This document shows, one piece after another, positions 4,792-6,453 of a stretch of 6,453 bases of DNA. The notes beneath the pieces are model-generated. The model was not told where the DNA came from, did no database searches, and was given only the letters and a program-made list of their open reading frames with translations. The translations under genes were made by a program, and so were the position numbers. The first letter of the stretch is position 1. Each line of letters starts with the position of its first letter. Source of the stretch: Actinomycetes bacterium (GTDB lineage: Bacteria > Actinomycetota > Coriobacteriia > Anaerosomatales > Anaerosomataceae); the NCBI GenBank assembly GCA_021850085.1, contig JAJZRZ010000103.1:1-6453 (forward strand), given 5' to 3'.

Positions 4792-6453
4792 CTACGCGTT
4801 GCGCATGCTTGGGCGGAAGCGGCGAAGCAGCAGGGAGCTCGTCACCACGCTCACACTGGAGAGCGCCATGGCCGCACCGGCCAGCTCCGGCTTGAGCAGG
4901 CCGAGGGCGGCCACCGGGATGCCGAGCGAGTTGTAGCCGAGCGCCCAGAAGAAGTTCTGGTGGATCTTGCGGATCGTGCGCCTGGAGAGCTCGATGGCGG
5001 TCACGACATCGCGCAGGTCGTTCTTGATGAGCACGATGCCGCCGGTCTCCATCGCGATGTCGGTGCCGGCGCCCATGGCGATACCCACGTCGGCCTGTGC
5101 CAGCGCCGGGGTGTCGTTGATGCCGTCGCCGACCATCGCCACCGTGAGGCCGCGCTCCTGGAGCTTCGCGACCTCCTCGGCCTTGTGTTCGGGGAGCACC
5201 TCGGCGAGCACGCGCTCGGCGGGGATGCCCACCTGCCGCGCGATCGCTTCGGCGGTGCGGCGGTTGTCGCCGGTGATCATGTACACCTTGACGCCTATCC
5301 CGGTCAGCCGCTCGACCGCCTCGGCGGAGTTCTCCTTGAGCGTGTCGGCGACGGCGATCATGCCGGCCAGCCGGGCACTGTTCACGCCCACGAGCATGAC
5401 CGTTTTGCCCTCGCCCTCGAGCGCGGCGATGCGCTCCTCGAAGCCGGAGATGTCGACGCCCTCGGCAGCCATCAACCTGCGGTTGCCGAACGCCACCCGA
5501 ACGCCCTCGACGGTGCCTTCCACGCCATGACCGGGAATGGCCGCGAAGTCCTCGACCGCCGGCAGATGCATGGCGCGCTCCTTCGCGTGCGCGACGATGG
5601 CCTCGGCCAGGGGATGTTCGCTCTTGCGCTCGAGCGCGGCGGCGAGCACGAAGACGCGGTCGCGGTCGTGGCCTTCGGCTAGCTCGATGTCCGTCACCAC
5701 GGGCCTGCCGTGGGTGAGTGTGCCGGTCTTGTCGAAGACGATCGCCTTGATCTTGTAGGCCGTCTCCAGGGCCTCACCGCTTTTGATGAGGATGCCGTTC
5801 TCGGCGCCCTTGCCTGTGCCGACCATGATGGCGGTCGGTGTTGCCAGGCCGAGCGCGCATGGGCACGCGATCACGACGACTGCGGTGCCGGCGAGCAGCG
5901 CTTTCACGAACGGGGTGACATCCATGTAAATCGCCGGGTCGACGAAGTTGGGCACCACAAGCAGCCAAACGAGGAACGTGAGCACCGCAAGGACCACGAC
6001 CACTGGCACGAAGACCGCGCTGATGCGGTCCGCGAAGCGCTGCACCGGAGCCTTCGAGCCCTGAGCCTCCTCCACAAGCCGCAAGATCTGGGCCAGCGCT
6101 GTATCGGCGCCGACCTTGGTCGCCCGGAAGCGGAAGCTGCCGAGTCTGTTGAGCGTGGCGCCGATGACGGTGTCGCCCTCTCGCTTCTCGACCGGGATGG
6201 ATTCGCCGGTCAGCATCGACTCGTCGACCGCCGAAGCGCCGTCGATCACGATGCCGTCCACGGGCACCTTCTCGCCTGGGCGCACGATGACGGTGTCGCC
6301 CACGAGTACTTGCTCGACCGGGATGTCCACTTCGGCCCCGTCGCGCAAGACGCGCGCGGTCTTGGCGGCCAGCCCCATCAGCTTCTTGATGGCGTCGCTC
6401 GTCTTGCCCTTGGCGCGGGCTTCGAGCAGCTTGCCGAGGATCACGAAGATCGG
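4792..6453 (-). CDS. copA: Cu(+)-exporting P1B-type ATPase, C-terminal part (5' end outside window)
   Basis: This integral membrane pump uses ATP to move Cu(+) from the cytoplasm outward. The frame is open to the window edge, so the N-terminal metal-binding domain(s) and first helices are not visible; 553 residues are. In visible-residue numbering the order is: actuator domain with TGES (82-85); a helix pair with the intramembrane metal motif CPC (197-199); the phosphorylation site DKTGT (241-245); the HP dipeptide of the nucleotide-binding domain (280-281); TGDN (394-397); the GDGIND hinge (442-447); and the last two helices with YN (507-508) and MALSS (529-533). CPC together with YN and MxxSS is the signature of the copper/silver (P1B-1) subgroup rather than zinc/cadmium or cobalt pumps. 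The TAG stop is at 4792-4794. All catalytic motifs are intact. No CopZ or CsoR is in view. The lipoprotein gene follows on the same strand. Confidence 0.95.
   Translation of the reverse strand, partial: PIFVILGKLLEARAKGKTSDAIKKLMGLAAKTARVLRDGAEVDIPVEQVLVGDTVIVRPGEKVPVDGIVIDGASAVDESMLTGESIPVEKREGDTVIGATLNRLGSFRFRATKVGADTALAQILRLVEEAQGSKAPVQRFADRISAVFVPVVVVLAVLTFLVWLLVVPNFVDPAIYMDVTPFVKALLAGTAVVVIACPCALGLATPTAIMVGTGKGAENGILIKSGEALETAYKIKAIVFDKTGTLTHGRPVVTDIELAEGHDRDRVFVLAAALERKSEHPLAEAIVAHAKERAMHLPAVEDFAAIPGHGVEGTVEGVRVAFGNRRLMAAEGVDISGFEERIAALEGEGKTVMLVGVNSARLAGMIAVADTLKENSAEAVERLTGIGVKVYMITGDNRRTAEAIARQVGIPAERVLAEVLPEHKAEEVAKLQERGLTVAMVGDGINDTPALAQADVGIAMGAGTDIAMETGGIVLIKNDLRDVVTAIELSRRTIRKIHQNFFWALGYNSLGIPVAALGLLKPELAGAAMALSSVSVVTSSLLLRRFRPSMRNA

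Noticed and set aside
4018..5682. A 554-codon open frame on the plus strand, antisense to the lipoprotein and copper ATPase genes
   Set aside because: It spans two well-supported genes on the other strand. Its product is a low-complexity Asp/His/Arg/Val-rich sequence, typical of antisense frames in GC-rich DNA.

Overview
This window comes from a high-GC bacterial chromosome. Gene content (a GatCAB amidotransferase subunit, a UMF1-type transporter, a beta-hydroxyacid dehydrogenase and a CopA copper pump), heavy third-position GC and several GTG-start candidates fit an actinobacterium. A coriobacterial-type lineage is possible, but the sequence does not settle the taxonomy. No transposase, integrase, CRISPR array, tRNA or rRNA gene was recognised.

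Layout, left to right. (1) 1-768, plus strand: C-terminal half of gatB, whose start lies outside the window. (2) 769-1109: no convincing protein gene, but the plus strand of about 909-1043 folds into a compact multi-helix RNA. A promoter-like pair (TTGCGG, 17 nt, TAGTGT) lies just upstream and two hairpins follow. (3) 1110-1454, minus strand: a 114-residue membrane protein of unknown function. It is divergent from (4) 1618-2850, plus strand: a UMF1/Atg22-like major facilitator transporter. (5) 2903-3787, plus strand: an NAD(P)-dependent beta-hydroxyacid dehydrogenase, 52 nt after the transporter. (6) 3819-3851: a hairpin terminator between convergent genes. (7) 3901-4731, minus strand: a secreted lipoprotein made of two tandem copies of a domain resembling DUF7282. 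(8) 4792-6453, minus strand: the C-terminal 553 residues of a Cu(+)-exporting P1B ATPase, whose 5' end lies beyond the window.

How the genes may work together. The copper ATPase and the lipoprotein are on the same strand with a 60-nt gap, so they are probably co-transcribed. This places an envelope-anchored beta-rich protein next to a metal efflux pump. The transporter and the dehydrogenase are also codirectional and could form a small unit, although a TATACT element in the gap may give the dehydrogenase its own promoter. GatB is a housekeeping translation factor at the end of its operon.

The least ordinary elements are the unassigned structured RNA between gatB and the small membrane protein, and the duplicated-domain lipoprotein beside copA. 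The RNA's wobble pairs consistently favour transcription from the plus strand. It resembles, from memory only, the raiA-motif class or the 3' part of a TnpB-type guide RNA. Neither identity can be confirmed without a covariance-model search.
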